Positions 48,395-64,000 of a stretch of 64,000 nucleotides of DNA are shown one piece after another (position 1 is the first letter of the stretch; each line of letters begins with the position of its first letter). The notes under the pieces were generated by a model. That model made no database searches and was not told the origin of the DNA. It was given only the letters and a program-made list of their open reading frames with translations. The stretch covers positions 3,596,001 to 3,660,000 of the forward strand of contig CM082594.2 in assembly GCA_040954595.2 (NCBI GenBank), in the 5' to 3' direction. A program made the position numbers and the translations under genes. Origin of the DNA: Balanoglossus misakiensis (taxonomy: Eukaryota > Hemichordata).

Positions 48395-49905
48395 TAATAC
48401 AACAACAAAAGATGCTCGCTGCGATGAATTTCAACGTGTAAATTCAAAATGAATCTACCAATATAGCATTATGTATTTTTTTTACAAACCACCTATAGGT
48501 CATGTGAGAAATTGAGAAATGTCATTTTTTAAATGAAGTGCAAGAAAGGGGTCAGATTGTATGATTATATGAACGATCTATAAGATTCAAATATTTATGG
48601 GGTATGAAAATGTATAATCAGAAACATAAGCAATCAGTGCTTTTAGCTCCAGTAGCATTTTTGTTTTGGGTATCAACTGTGGTTTCTTGCTCTACTCTGT
48701 ACAAGATAAATAATTGCTAAGTATGTGGTTTTCCAGCACAGCCCTGTAGTAATCAGACTTTGTATTGATGAAATCTGAGTTCAAACCTTGACTTAAATTC
48801 ATTTGTCAACAATAACAGCCTTTACTCCTATTACAGGCATTGTTCAGAAGTTTACAATGAACAGCTATCAAGAGTAGAACAAGAAATTGGGGTTGTACCC
48901 AGGAGCAAAATACTGAAAAATCAGACTATTTATTCAAGAAATAACATGAGAATCTGCTCTTTTATATGAACAAATGACTGGGTTTTACCCAGAAGAAAAT
49001 ACTAAAAAATAGACTATTTATTCAAGATTTCACATGAGAATTTGCTTGTTTATCTGAAAAAATGACTTCAAGAAATTGACATCTGTAAAGTTCATTTCTG
49101 TATAAAAGTGATGTAGATGTGTATATATGCCAAAACAGCTATACAAAACATGTGTCTGTTGTAAGTTTTATGCAGTGTAGATGAATTTGGTGACATTTAC
49201 GCTTCTATTTTTTTAAATGTTTTTTTTTTTATATAAATACAGGGAGCATAAGATTATTTACAGTCTCTTACAAACAGATGTCAACATCAGGGTATAGTAG
49301 GAGTAATTGTTCATTATTTTGACTTGCAACTTAGGAGTTGCCTTGCCCACTGGGCTTACAGTCTTTCAAAATACAGGCATAATCAGTGACCTTTAATTTT
49401 TGTATAGCCCGGCCATATATGGTCAGTGGTTGCAGCTGTGATCTTCTGACACTAACATAAATGCCATTTAACAAAAACAATTGTGGCAAAAGTTAAGTAA
49501 ATACTTCCAGTTATTTTTCAAAAGTTTTATAATTATCGAAGTTAATTTCATAATATAAACATTTGTGTATAACTTTCCCCATTTTATGCTTAATCCAGAT
49601 TGTATGTATTTATTATTCCTGATAATGTCACGTGGGGTTGCATATCACTATATCTAAAATTTCCCATGCAAATTAGGCACTCCATTGCTGTTTGAACAAT
49701 CCTTGGGTATAATCCATTATTCTACCAGCCAGGTCACATTTCAAAGTTGAGAAAGTAAACATATAGACGACTCAGATTTTTTATCTCTTATGACTTAAAT
49801 GAAAACAGAACAAAGTGTAATGGTGTTTTCAAACTTATCATAAACCAACTTGCAATGTATTTGATTCCAGCAATTTTCAATAAAAGATTTTATTACTCAT
49901 TTATA
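48395..49905 (+). other. Mucin 3' untranslated region
   Basis: About 1.5 kb of AT-rich sequence from the stop codon to the AATAAA at 49879-49884. I saw no earlier exact AATAAA on this strand in the interval and no coding potential. Confidence 0.6.
49879..49894. terminator. Bidirectional poly(A) signal between convergent genes
   Basis: AATAAAAGATTTTATT contains AATAAA on the + strand (49879-49884, for the mucin) and AATAAA on the - strand (49889-49894, for DHFR) in an almost palindromic arrangement. Cleavage downstream on each strand would make the two mRNAs overlap by a few tens of bases. Confidence 0.55.
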
Positions 49906-49989
49906 AAATCCAGTCTTTAATATCAAACCACATTCGCCTATACAATTCATATCTGGTTCTTGCATGTAGCCAGTACTGTAAAAATGTGG

Positions 49990-49995
49990 TTTATT
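49990..49995 (-). terminator. Proximal poly(A) signal of DHFR
   Basis: AATAAA on the minus strand, 26 bases after the DHFR stop codon (50021-50023). It would give a very short 3' UTR. The signal at 49889-49894 is an alternative. Confidence 0.5.
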
Positions 49996-50020
49996 TCCAT
50001 CAGTACTTTGTTGTTACATT

Positions 50021-53618
<3,598 letters not shown>

Positions 53619-53720
53619 GTTGATCGCGTAACAAACAATACTTGAATACGGCGCGGCGGCGAAACCAATGTGTCAACCCACATGTGACATGCGTAACCTT
53701 TGACCCCTGATAAATGAACA
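53619..53720 (-). promoter_or_regulatory. DHFR promoter region
   Basis: Just upstream of the DHFR ATG is a GC-rich stretch with TTTCGCCGCCGCGCC on the minus strand (about 53645-53665), a loose match to an E2F-type site. A CCAAT element lies next to it on the plus strand. There is no TATA box at the expected distance, consistent with a housekeeping promoter. Motif-level support only. Confidence 0.35.
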
Positions 53721-56700
53721 CACCGGCCTAGTAGTGCGCCCTCACCACACTTGCCTGTCAATCTCCAATCTTTCTCCAGTGTCTATTCTCCGTTAATAAA
53801 GTTAAATGTTCTCGGATCTCTAATACACTAGGTGGTCTAAAGGTTTGTGTTATGAAACCACAACGTCAGAAGGAAAGAACAATAACCATAACACTGGCAT
53901 TTTGTGGTAGAAAGAACGTATTATTCGAGGGAGGGGGCAACTGAAATCTCAGTGGCAAATGCTTCAGTACGCATATTCAACCTTGCAGCTTTATAGTCTA
54001 AGAGCAGCTTGCAACTTCACCACTCAACGCACGTTTGTATCATGTCAAAAACTAACGCTGATCTGGCAATCAAACATATACTACCCCCGGGCCATAGCTG
54101 GTGTCTCGGTGGCGCATGCATTTGGCAGGTATCAAAGGGAATATTTCGACGCTTTGAAATTCTAAACCACCTTCTGATTGTTGGGCCACCTTGGGCGTCC
54201 TCGGCACTTTCGATATAATCTTTCCTTTCATGTTATAATGCTCTGATGCCAGTGCAGTGTGGAGAAGCTTGTCAACAAGGCCAGCGCCAATATTAATCAG
54301 CGAAATGGCAAAGTAGCTTGTGAAATACAGAAATAAATTCTTGCGAGTAATTAATATCGTATCGATCATCTGTTATTTTAGTGTCAATGCACTAAGAGTT
54401 TGTTGAAATAGTTAGTATTGGTAAATTAATGTGTATTGTGACATTCACTGCACATATTGTGATATGTTTAAAGTAAGAATGATGTGTTTACAGATGATGA
54501 CCAATAAAAATGTAACATGGTGTCAGTGGCGGAGTGAGCAATCTCAAATCTGTCTCTCAAGATTTCCCTTGTCATTCTTTCGACCAGGTCATATTTGACA
54601 AGACGTTGATTAAGGTGAAAGGTCACGTGTTTGCAAGACAACTCCTGTCATGTCTGTGAGCTCTGCCGACCGGAATGTCTGTTGGCGGTAATGGGTTTGT
54701 TCTCAGTAAGCTGTCAAAGGGAGCTCCTCTTAATAGGACTTGGAGAGGAAACCGGGTGAAAGCAAAAGCCGCGAGCAACTCCTCTGTGACGTGGGAAGCT
54801 AATTTATACCCACATGAGAGACATACCACCGTTTCCGTGCGTTTTTTTTGTTTCTGAGGAGTCAGTTGATAACTGTATCGGGGACACGTCATGAAATGAA
54901 CTCACTGCCTTCGTCTCTGAACGTGTGTCCCTTTATACCCGCTCATTTGCATTATAGCAATCTCTAAAGTTCTGCTTCTTTCTACATCCTCCCTGATGCT
55001 GGTTATGTCTGTTTTCAAGTTGACAGTTACAGACATGGCGGGCGGATATTGAGAGAGGGGGGTGGAGAAGGAGGGAGAGGGCGGATATGGATGGATGGAT
55101 GGATGGATGGATGGATAGCTAGCTCGATATCAAACATGGATCCTTGTTTATCAATGCGAACGTACCGATATCCTACTTGTGCTTGTTGTGAACTTTCTCA
55201 TAGGGACTGGCAGCTTTCTTCAGGCGAAATTTGACTTTGTCATACCTGATCGATGACAGCGGAAATCTTACCGCCATTTGGTTTGTCAGAGAAACTGTGC
55301 TAATCACGCAATCGAAGGGGGAAGTGCGTGTTCTGACAAAATGTGCTGCAATTTCTTCAACAATTTACTTGTCCCATTGACCTAGCTTGGTACACTTTCT
55401 GGGATTATGCGGGCCAAGTAGTACGCAATCTTCACGGTCGGCATAACAACAAGATGTTTTGATGTCCGATGTGGGAATCACGTGATTCAGAACATGACGA
55501 CGATGCGTCCGATGACAGATTTCCACGAAGACAATATTTTGTACCCATGCTGATATAAAGGATAGTACTAAGAAATTGTTATTTAGCTTAAATTTAATTT
55601 ATGAGGGCGCTCGACTGCGTTAATTGAATCGCTGGGTATTGTAGATGCCAGTCTCAAAGCGTTTTGGCTGCTGGCATTAATAATGCATTTTGCGGTGATA
55701 TTTTATAATCTCAAAATGCTCCATGTGGTGGTATTTGATTTCACACTTTTGAATTGTTACTGACGGTAAATATGGTCTGTCTGCACGCATAAATGTCGCA
55801 TATTGTTGAAATTATTCATTTAGTCTTCTGTGTAAATATTGGCAGGCTTGTGATCCTTATTGTGGCTTCAGTGCCCGGGCACGAAGACCTATAAATCACA
55901 AAGGCCACCAGATGAGAGTTCACCGAGCTGTATCAGTTATATATCACTCACTTCACCTTTTCACGGACACCTGGTGCCAGCATGAAGACGGTGACGTCAC
56001 CAGTAGCCTAGATTTGCATCAGCGGCAATCTGTCAAGAAACTGCTCGCGGCAAGCAAGCCGTGTGTAAACCTTATGAAAGTCACGATCGTGGAGTGTAAC
56101 CTATGATTTCCATTTTCGGAAGATTTATTTAGACATAGACCCAGGGTCTATGATCTAAACAATAACGTAGGCCCAACGGCCCATAACGGACGAACAGCAC
56201 GCACTTTTCTGCATAACCTGCTCAGATTTGCCTCGGACATTAGGCCTGTCTTACAGTAGACACGCTTTGTCGATCAATATCATATGAATTTGTTTTTAAC
56301 CCTTTTCGTGTTTCCTTGAGATTCTCCCTCATTATTCATACTATGCTAGCTTCCTGGCCGACCCACGTATTAACACAACATTATGCTGAAGGCATGCATT
56401 CACTGGGTGAATAATATGATTATTAATAAACTTTAACTTGTCAATAAAGGCAATTTCGACCGAAGAGATTTATCAATCAGAGGCCATGTTATTTTGCCAT
56501 TTGACGAACCGACCCCACTTTTCCGCGGCTAGTATTTTCCCCACACAACCCTTTGGAGTCGGACTGAGAACAATCAAATAAAGTGATTGAGAAATCGTGT
56601 CAGATACGTTTTCATTTATTTTCTCTCGACTGCCGAATTACCTCGTGAGCCCTTGTGCAATAATTCAGTAACATAAATGATTGTGCAAATAAGAACAAAA

Positions 56701-56980
56701 CATTGAAATGTACATTTTTAGGATAACAGCGCTTGGTTTTAGGTAAATCGGGTGCAAATCAACATTTTGGGGTTCAAGTATCAAAATCCACATTTTATAA
56801 GAACAGTACTTTCATTTCTAGCCAATGTTTTTATAGTAAAAATCGAAAACAAGTATTTGATAAATTTGTCTCCCGTTATTACCTTGCTGGCCATAAAATT
56901 GCTGGAACTCAACACCTAAGATGGATGATGTGTTAAGATGTGAGTAATTGAACTCTGCTCAATTTCGTCGGTGATGTAAT
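53721..56980. other. Intergenic, no gene recognised
   Basis: Contains a GGAT microsatellite (about 55088-55114) and TAAT-rich, gene-poor stretches (about 55600-55860, 56330-56640). No coding exon was recognised on either strand. Confidence 0.5.
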
Positions 56981-56983
56981 TAA

Positions 56984-57572
56984 TATAAAACGGCTCGGCG
57001 GCTGGGAGTCACAAAAACATCCGTTCACTATTTCAGTGTTACTGATTAAACATTAACTTTAAGTTGCAAACAACTTTGCCAAAGAAACCACAGATATTTC
57101 AAATATTCAATTAAAAATTCTAAATAAAAATACTTAAATAGAAATAAAATCCTATATTCAAAAGAAAGTGCGCCTTGTATATCTGACATGATAGGCCAGC
57201 CAGCATTTTAGCCCCTCATTGAAGTTTGTCGGTGAGTGCCGCGTTTTAGCAGCGGCAGCTAGACCTTCGTTCTTTGTAAGCCTTACATCTCTTGCAATAG
57301 TCAGAATATCGCACAACACCGAGAATCGGGTGTTCGAGCTTGGCTTGTTTGATCAACTCATTTTCCGGCCTACCTAGGGTGTCCACTCACAAAGACTCTC
57401 TCGCGCTCCGATCCTCGATTGTTGCCGTCGATTAAATCAAAGCAGAGACCCTGTGTTTCATCTAGATAGACTCTCATCCGGTCTCCGACGACTCGACTTC
57501 AGGCTGACAGCCGTGCGGAGCGCTTGACTGACAAACAGGCTGAAGCTCTCGCTCTCCGCTTGACTGTGGGTG
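56984..57572 (+). promoter_or_regulatory. Candidate core promoter and non-coding first exon
   Basis: TATAAAA at 56984-56990 in a locally GC-rich context is followed by a long stretch without a good ORF, ending at the donor-like CTGTGG|GTGAGTAAC (about 57568). A second GGGTGAGTA occurs about 60 bases on. If real, the coding exons of this + strand gene lie beyond the window. Confidence 0.22.
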
Positions 57573-58596
57573 AGTAACTTTAAAGGCAATACTTGTAGTT
57601 TCAGTCCAGTGCATGTCCAATGTCAATGGGTGAGTATTTTTAATGGTATACATTATCCGACTGAGCTGCAGAACTTAAGTTTGGAAGGCACCGAAAAATA
57701 TAAATGCCTTCATTTCATCACAAATTTCCTTCGTTTACCATAACAAGCAGAATACGGTACTGTACACGACGCTGCGACTGTAAATTGTCCTCGTTCAAAG
57801 GGTCTGGCGAATTTTTTCATCACTCGAAAACGTGTCAACATAGTCATAGCCACATTTACGTGTGTATCTCCAATCCTGCCGATTCGCCGTTGCTATATAG
57901 TCAGCGGAACGCCGAAATGCACGTCGGCGGCAAGGTTCACGTTATCGTGGGGCCATGGGGATGTTTGCGCATACCCGAAAGTACTCAAATCACAGATTAT
58001 TTTTCCAGGGCAAGCGTATAATCCGGCTTTTCTGCTGGCATACGGCATGACAGCTGACGTGCCCGGAGACGGTTTGATACGGTTGACTTGAATGAAATCC
58101 GATTAAACCAATGCAATGGCGTAGACTTAAATAGAGATGGTTTCCATGCCCAGAGACGAGGTAGAATAAAGGGAAAGGGTAAAAAAATAAAGGAAGAAGG
58201 GTTATGTGGTTTTCAACGTTGGTACAGTTCGCTTGAAAATTATTTTGGCATGCAAAACATTTCACCATTCTTACATGCCGCGCACAGGTAACTTTTCTGG
58301 TACCGTACGATTAGTAATATTATCCAGATTAGCTCGGGAGACCTTTGTGTCAGTTACATTTTCTCTTTGTACTATATATTTGTTTGGGGGAAAACTAGAT
58401 TAAATTTCAAAAATAAAAAACTGAATAGATCGTGCCAGCGCCCATCTGTTTACCATCGTAAACATATCATGTACTCAGGTAAAAAAGACCTATTAAAGTT
58501 TAGCTTAACGCCAATAGGGCGGAAACTTCCTTAACTGGAGGTTTCCAAGGTAACACGCTGATTTGGTTTCTTTAACTTTATGCTGCTTCGTGTTGT

Positions 58597-58689
<93 letters not shown>
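58597..58689. repeat. GAT trinucleotide microsatellite
   Basis: About 31 GAT units. The poly-Asp, poly-Met, poly-His, poly-Ser and poly-Ile frames here are artefacts. Confidence 0.95.
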
Positions 58690-61600
58690 CAGACATACAG
58701 ATAACGTGCGCACGCACGCACAGACAGACATTTCACGTTGCAGCATAGTCCAAAGTTGCACTCACAACAACAGTGTTCGTTTCGGAAGTAGTAGTGCATT
58801 CACCAGACATAGGACACCACATTTCTTTGAGCTGGCGGTGCAGTTGTGCTATAAGAGGTTTTTACCTAAATTGAACCTCGTGTGCAAAGACTATTGAATC
58901 AACTCCTGCAAGGACGAAAATAGAACAGGTTGCCGTTTACACCGTAAACAACACAAATCTGACATTTACGGTGCCAACAGAGAGCCTTCTAAAACGAGAC
59001 TAACGTGGAAACCTTAATAGGGAATACAACACGTACATCTAATTTTGGACAAGACTAACGTTATAAGGAGCACAGACCCCAATCAAATTACCAGTGTTGC
59101 TATAATTTGCACTCAGCTGGAAAGGTCGCTTCAAAGGCAACCGGTGAAACGACTCTTTCTCAGAATTTAGTTTTCAAACATTTGTTTTCAAATATCGGTT
59201 GCCACGATCAATTGGATATAATTATATTTTAGAAGATTTAGAACACAGATGTTAAAATTTAAAAAGCGTATCACACAATCTCACTGTACACCAAAAGCAA
59301 GTAAAATTGAAATCCTCTTACAGCCCAGAAAAAACTCCAACTGCAGTATGGGGTCAATTACCTGACCTTTAAAAAAAAGAAAGTCCTGTAAAGTTTTAAA
59401 CGGTCTGGTTTTACAAAATCACGAGGATAGGAATAGAAAACGAGGCGAAATGTAAAAATATGCAACTTAAGAGCATCTTTGAAACCAAATGGTTAAATGC
59501 AAGGCTGCAGCTGGTCCGTCAATTATAAACCATTTGAAGTTGCAAGCTTAATGTATTTCATAATGTAATCTTTTGTTAGAAGAGATACACCAGAGATCAG
59601 ATTGTTTTTTTCTTGTCGAATGCTTTTAGCGGACTGATTCCAACACCACCATGCCATATATCATTTCCACGACGGATACTTTACACACGTCAGATTTCAG
59701 AAATCTTAGAATGTAAAAGATTGGGGATCTTCCGTTCAATCACGTCGATTTCTAGGCCATAGTCTTGACGAATTCCATTCTGAATATTAGTATATAGCGC
59801 CCCCATTGTAAGTTCCTGGTGGCAAGTCTTCTGTCAAGTTTTAACGAAATCGACCAACGCATGGCCAGGCAGCCATATTGGTTCGTATCGCAAAACGACT
59901 GACATGCATATCATGTGTGTACGTAATAGTCCTCGTACGCGATGTGAATGAAATCGAGACCAGTCTGCGTAATAGCTCAATCCTTCAGTCGACCCCAGCC
60001 CATTTCCACAGATTAACTAAAACGACGCTACCAAGAGATTCGCCACTGATATCTACAGGACAAGGCTGTACTTGCCTACAAACACTTTTCCGGGTAAGCA
60101 TACACTCAAAGGAATTGTATCATCATTCCCCAACACAGAGTGACATAGCTCATGCGCAGACCGACGAGACCCGAATTCAGACTACCTCAATTTATTGAAA
60201 CAAATGTGAGTTGTCATTCTGGTCGACCCTTTGCTCTTTAAAGTCCATTTGTTTATTTCACTTTGCTTTGATTTGATTCCGAAAAGTGGATTTGTCAATT
60301 TACCTGTCCTAAAATTGGAATACTTCGATTTTGGAATGCTAAGATGTCTCTCAAGGGAACCATTCGGCGACTTGGAAGGGCGCGTTGCATTATCACCGCT
60401 GTTGGGTTCACGTAATTCTTGGCCGAGGCGGCGCGCAGTGAGTACATCGACAATTTGGCATCAACCGTATACGATTACATGTGCAAATATAGCCAGAGTT
60501 ATCATGAAAAGTGGAGGTTTAGCCAATCAAACAATTTCTACTGGGTGAAAAGTACTTAACCAGCACATGTCCTTCGTAGAATAGACAAGCTTATTTAACC
60601 ATATGTGGGCATTGGTGAATTTCCTTATATGAATAATCTCAGAAGTGTGAATACTTCAAAATGCAATCAGATATTGTCTACATCTAATGTACAGCAATCT
60701 ATCGACGCCATATTGGAACAATCGGGGAGATTGCAAATTATACCTAAAGAGACCATAGATGGCGTTTGTCAAATAGTAATTCTAAGTTGACACATATGGT
60801 GAGAATCAAAGTCCATATGTACACATGTGATGTTTGGAAGCGAACTCAACCTTCAACTGAAAGTTCAAGGTACTCTTTCTCCGCCATGTAATTGAATTAC
60901 TTGGCATGGCAAGCCAATCACAGCCGATCTGCAAATGTCAACAGTTAAGCCCGAACCCGGTGTTGTAAGATACCCCGGGTGTCTACCTTTGGTTTAACCT
61001 AATTTCTATCTGGAGTGAATTAGTGTACACAAAGGCAAAGAACTGACTTGTCTATAGGTTTGGAAACCGAACTACACTTACAGACGCGCTCTACTGTCCA
61101 TAGTGAAAAGAATGAATAGTATAGAAAATTGACATTCTCCACACATTCAACTAAATTTAATGGATGCGTTGAAAATTAAAAGCACAAAAAACAATGTTGA
61201 CACTATTGTGATTTGGGGGAAATAATTTTCTCGCTATTGTGGCGTGCCATTACCAGTACGATAGAGCGCTTATCTGAGGATATTTCATTTGTTAGGAATT
61301 CCCTGGGGTCTCGCCCGTGAACACTTTATTCGCCGTATCGCAAATCTAAGCCCGGTTGCCTCCTTCGATGTCGTTCCACCCATTATGGCCTGAGCTGAAT
61401 GTCCTGCATAATGTATACAAACGTCGTTATCCTCCGTGTAATGACATTTGCTTTTCTAAACTAAGCTTTGGAGCGTCGGGGCGCACACAGCCTAATGGCC
61501 TGTCACATCCTATCAGGGAGTAGGCGCAATGAAAATGGAGCATCGCGCTAATAAAGTTTACGCCATCCTCCCTCCGGGAGACTCGAAACGGTGGACGGTG

Positions 61601-61996
61601 TATAACCAGTGTGCTGTCAGTCAAAGTGTCTTCAACAGAAGCACATACTCTGACGGAATCGCAGAACTGGGAGCAATAAGTCGAGAATGAAATGGGCGAT
61701 ATTTATCACTTCTGAATCCAGCACAAGCTATATCGCATTGATCAAAAGCAGGAAACTCCAGTGTGTTTCAAAGGCATGTTTCTAAATGTCACCATGAACA
61801 CGTCAGTTTTTCAACTTAAGAAAACAACATTGCAGTCGTTATCTTTGCACGGAGATTGTTATCGGATGCAGTCGGAGTAGACATCGGAAGTAATGCAATA
61901 AATCATACATTGTATAAACCTTAAATCTCGTTTTTCTATCGAACGACTTTTTTGTTCTTGTTTCAGAAGCCGCTGATTGTGGACATATTATGGTGC

Positions 61997-62190
61997 TTGC
62001 ATTGTATTGTATTGTATTGTATATTTGTATATTTGTTTGTTTGTTTGTTTGTTTGTTTGGTTGGTTGGTTGGTTGGTTGGTTGGTTGTGTGTCTGTCTGT
62101 CTGTTTGTTGTATTTCATTCATTCATTCATTCATTCATTCATTCATTCATTCATTCATTCATTCATTCATTCATTCATTCATTCATTCGT
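61997..62190. repeat. Compound TGTAT / TTTG / GGTT / ATTC microsatellite
   Basis: Four simple-repeat types in succession, ending with about 18 ATTC units. Confidence 0.92.
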
Positions 62191-64000
62191 TTATTTGTTA
62201 TATGTTTCGATCTGATGTTATCTACCATCTTCTTAGCAACCTTCCATGAAAGGAAACGTTCGGTTGCACTGAGGTTTGAAAGAGAAAACTTCGGTTCTCT
62301 AAATACCGGCAATGATGCCAAATAATGGCACAGGGTACCTTACGCGGTGTATTGGTTTGGCGGCTTGAGACCTCTCATTGCTTTTTGCCTTGTTATATAA
62401 TTGTAGAGACAACACATTCAAATAATTCAGTGTACTAAACCCTGTGCCATGTATATGAGAGTACCAAATGTGTGACATATAACATTGTGCTGCCTTGGGG
62501 AATAAATACTTTTCTGGGTATCTCCGTAGGCTTGGTCTCCACATGTCGAAGATAGACTCTTGTTCACCGATGCCGAATCGTATTAACGATTATCAGATTA
62601 AAGGCATGCAGCTAATATCTCTTTTAGGTTCTAATTCTCATAATGGCTCTGTTTGCCGTTCCACTGAATAGTTTTATGTCATTTTTACATTAAATGGGGC
62701 AACAAAATGTCTCACGTGACATGCATGGCAATGTCTAGACTGATCTCATTATGTCAATTACGAATTATACTGAATTGTAGGATATTGCGTATTTCTCTGC
62801 TGATCGCTGTTTGCACTTTGAATCAAATATGACCAGATTGTGGTAACTTTTGTGAGTGAATGCACTTTCAGACTTTTAAGAGGGGTGGGAAAGAACTGAA
62901 CATGCATATTCATGCACCTTACGTGACGCACTACTGATTGGCCGTTACCATGGAACACTCAGACTTTTCTAATTAATGCTAATTATTTTCCAACTATTAG
63001 CAACGCCCGGGTCATTGCTCCGGCCAAAACACACTGGGGTCTGGATACCAGACTATGGGTCGATGTTCAGGATGTGAAATCAGATGAATGACATGTCCCA
63101 ACGCGCAGCTTTGCTTATACACATTCTATCCATCCAACCTATCTTTTTCATCTCTGTTTGTAAACTCAGAGAATACAACGACACGAACGAACACCATCAC
63201 CGTTCTTTAATGGCCAGCAAAGCCCTCTACAAAATATTGAATTTCTGAATCAGCGCTTTCTGCATTTTATATACACGTACTTGTATAGGTATATCATACA
63301 TATGGTATTGGGTGAACGTATTAACCCCATTTCCCCTAAATTATCATTTAATAGTCTCTGAGACAGCCTGGCCTATCGTTTCAAATCCCACATGCGTTTC
63401 TAAGTCTATGTGATCTGCGAATAAAACTAGACAGCTTATTCTTAAATGCTTAAAGAAAAATATCCACGCGCCATGTGCGCCCACTTCAGTAATATTTGAC
63501 TATAACATTAAAAAAAATATGATTATGTTAATGAAAAAAAGTGTAATGTCTAAGAAACAAATACTTTGATTGGCGGATTAGGTAACGGACCAATCACTGA
63601 TTTGCTGGAACATATCACGTGATGGTACCTCCGTGTGTATCAGAATATTAGTCACACAAACTGTAGTGAAACGGTACAAAGATTGCTGTATTATTTGAAG
63701 GGGACATATATTGGAACCCAATTAAATGTAAAAAATTGGGTCTGATAACATGCATTTTCTTCGCAAACGGCAAAGATTGTTGGTGTCATATTCAAGCAAC
63801 AGCTGTCCAATGTCAAATACAACAGAATATATACGTGACATAGCAGTGACTTGTAGCAGACACGTAACACGAAAATGATGACTGGTTACCACAGCGACGC
63901 TTATACCAAGTAAACAATCTGCAGTTCAGAAAATTAATTGCGTGAAATATGACTACAATATAAAACCGTACGCTGCGCATTTATTACACGCGGTAATGTT

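Larger units (their letters stand above)
57573..64000. other. Intergenic or intronic, no coding exon recognised
   Basis: Open frames of up to about 106 codons (for example 59878-60198) have no recognisable domain, signal or splice-bounded structure. Simple repeats are listed separately. Confidence 0.45.

Noticed and set aside
53619-55000. MSH3 first exon divergent from DHFR
   Set aside because: None of the open frames there resembles MutS3, so the vertebrate gene pair cannot be supported here.
58505-58897. Poly-Asp, poly-His, poly-Ser, poly-Ile and poly-Met frames
   Set aside because: Translations of a GAT microsatellite in all frames.
59878-60198. 106-codon open frame
   Set aside because: No domain, signal or splice context. 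Composition is like surrounding non-coding DNA.
61952-62325. FIHSF repeat frames
   Set aside because: Translations of an ATTC microsatellite.

Overview
This is a window of intron-rich metazoan nuclear DNA, most likely from an invertebrate deuterostome of the hemichordate or amphioxus type. That placement is an inference from gene architecture, short symmetric EGF exons, intron sizes, marine-invertebrate-style microsatellites, inverted-repeat elements and a SINE-like repeat. The species cannot be fixed from the sequence. Two protein-coding genes are clear.

Gene 1 (+ strand, ATG 4543 to stop 48394, about 56 coding exons, about 5,897 residues) encodes a giant membrane-tethered mucin of the MUC4 family. 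The order is: signal-peptide exon (4543-4612); a 5.7-kb first intron; one 9.2-kb exon (10349-19510) encoding about 3,050 residues of Thr-rich, almost Ser-free tandem repeats; ten EGF-like exons (19673-24813); NIDO (25210 to about 27500); AMOP (about 27620-28901); VWD with a GDPH motif (29489-31858); a MUC4-type linker and beta-rich module (32134-33350); a long EGF array, largely calcium-binding (33169-45299); an SEA domain (45538-46033); a post-SEA EGF pair (46159-46877); and a transmembrane helix with a roughly 148-residue tail (47079-48394). Splice phases were followed by hand through every exon. Only one junction, inside AMOP near 27974, fails to fit with the best splice site.

Gene 2 (- strand, 53618 down to 50021, five exons, 188 residues) is dihydrofolate reductase. 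It is convergent with the mucin, and an almost palindromic double poly(A) signal at 49879-49894 could end both transcripts.

The rest is non-coding as far as can be seen. Positions 1-4100 hold a long ACTC microsatellite, a large foldback element and a SINE-like repeat. The mucin introns hold several inverted-repeat (MITE-like) elements and ATAC microsatellites. The DHFR introns hold three hairpin-forming repeats. Positions 53.7-64 kb have no recognisable coding exon, only microsatellites and one weak candidate promoter with a non-coding first exon at about 57 kb.

The most unusual content is the homogenised Thr-repeat exon with nested higher-order repeats. It sits in a protein that joins a MUC4 core to a fibrillin-like EGF stalk and an SEA domain, giving two predicted self-cleavage points.
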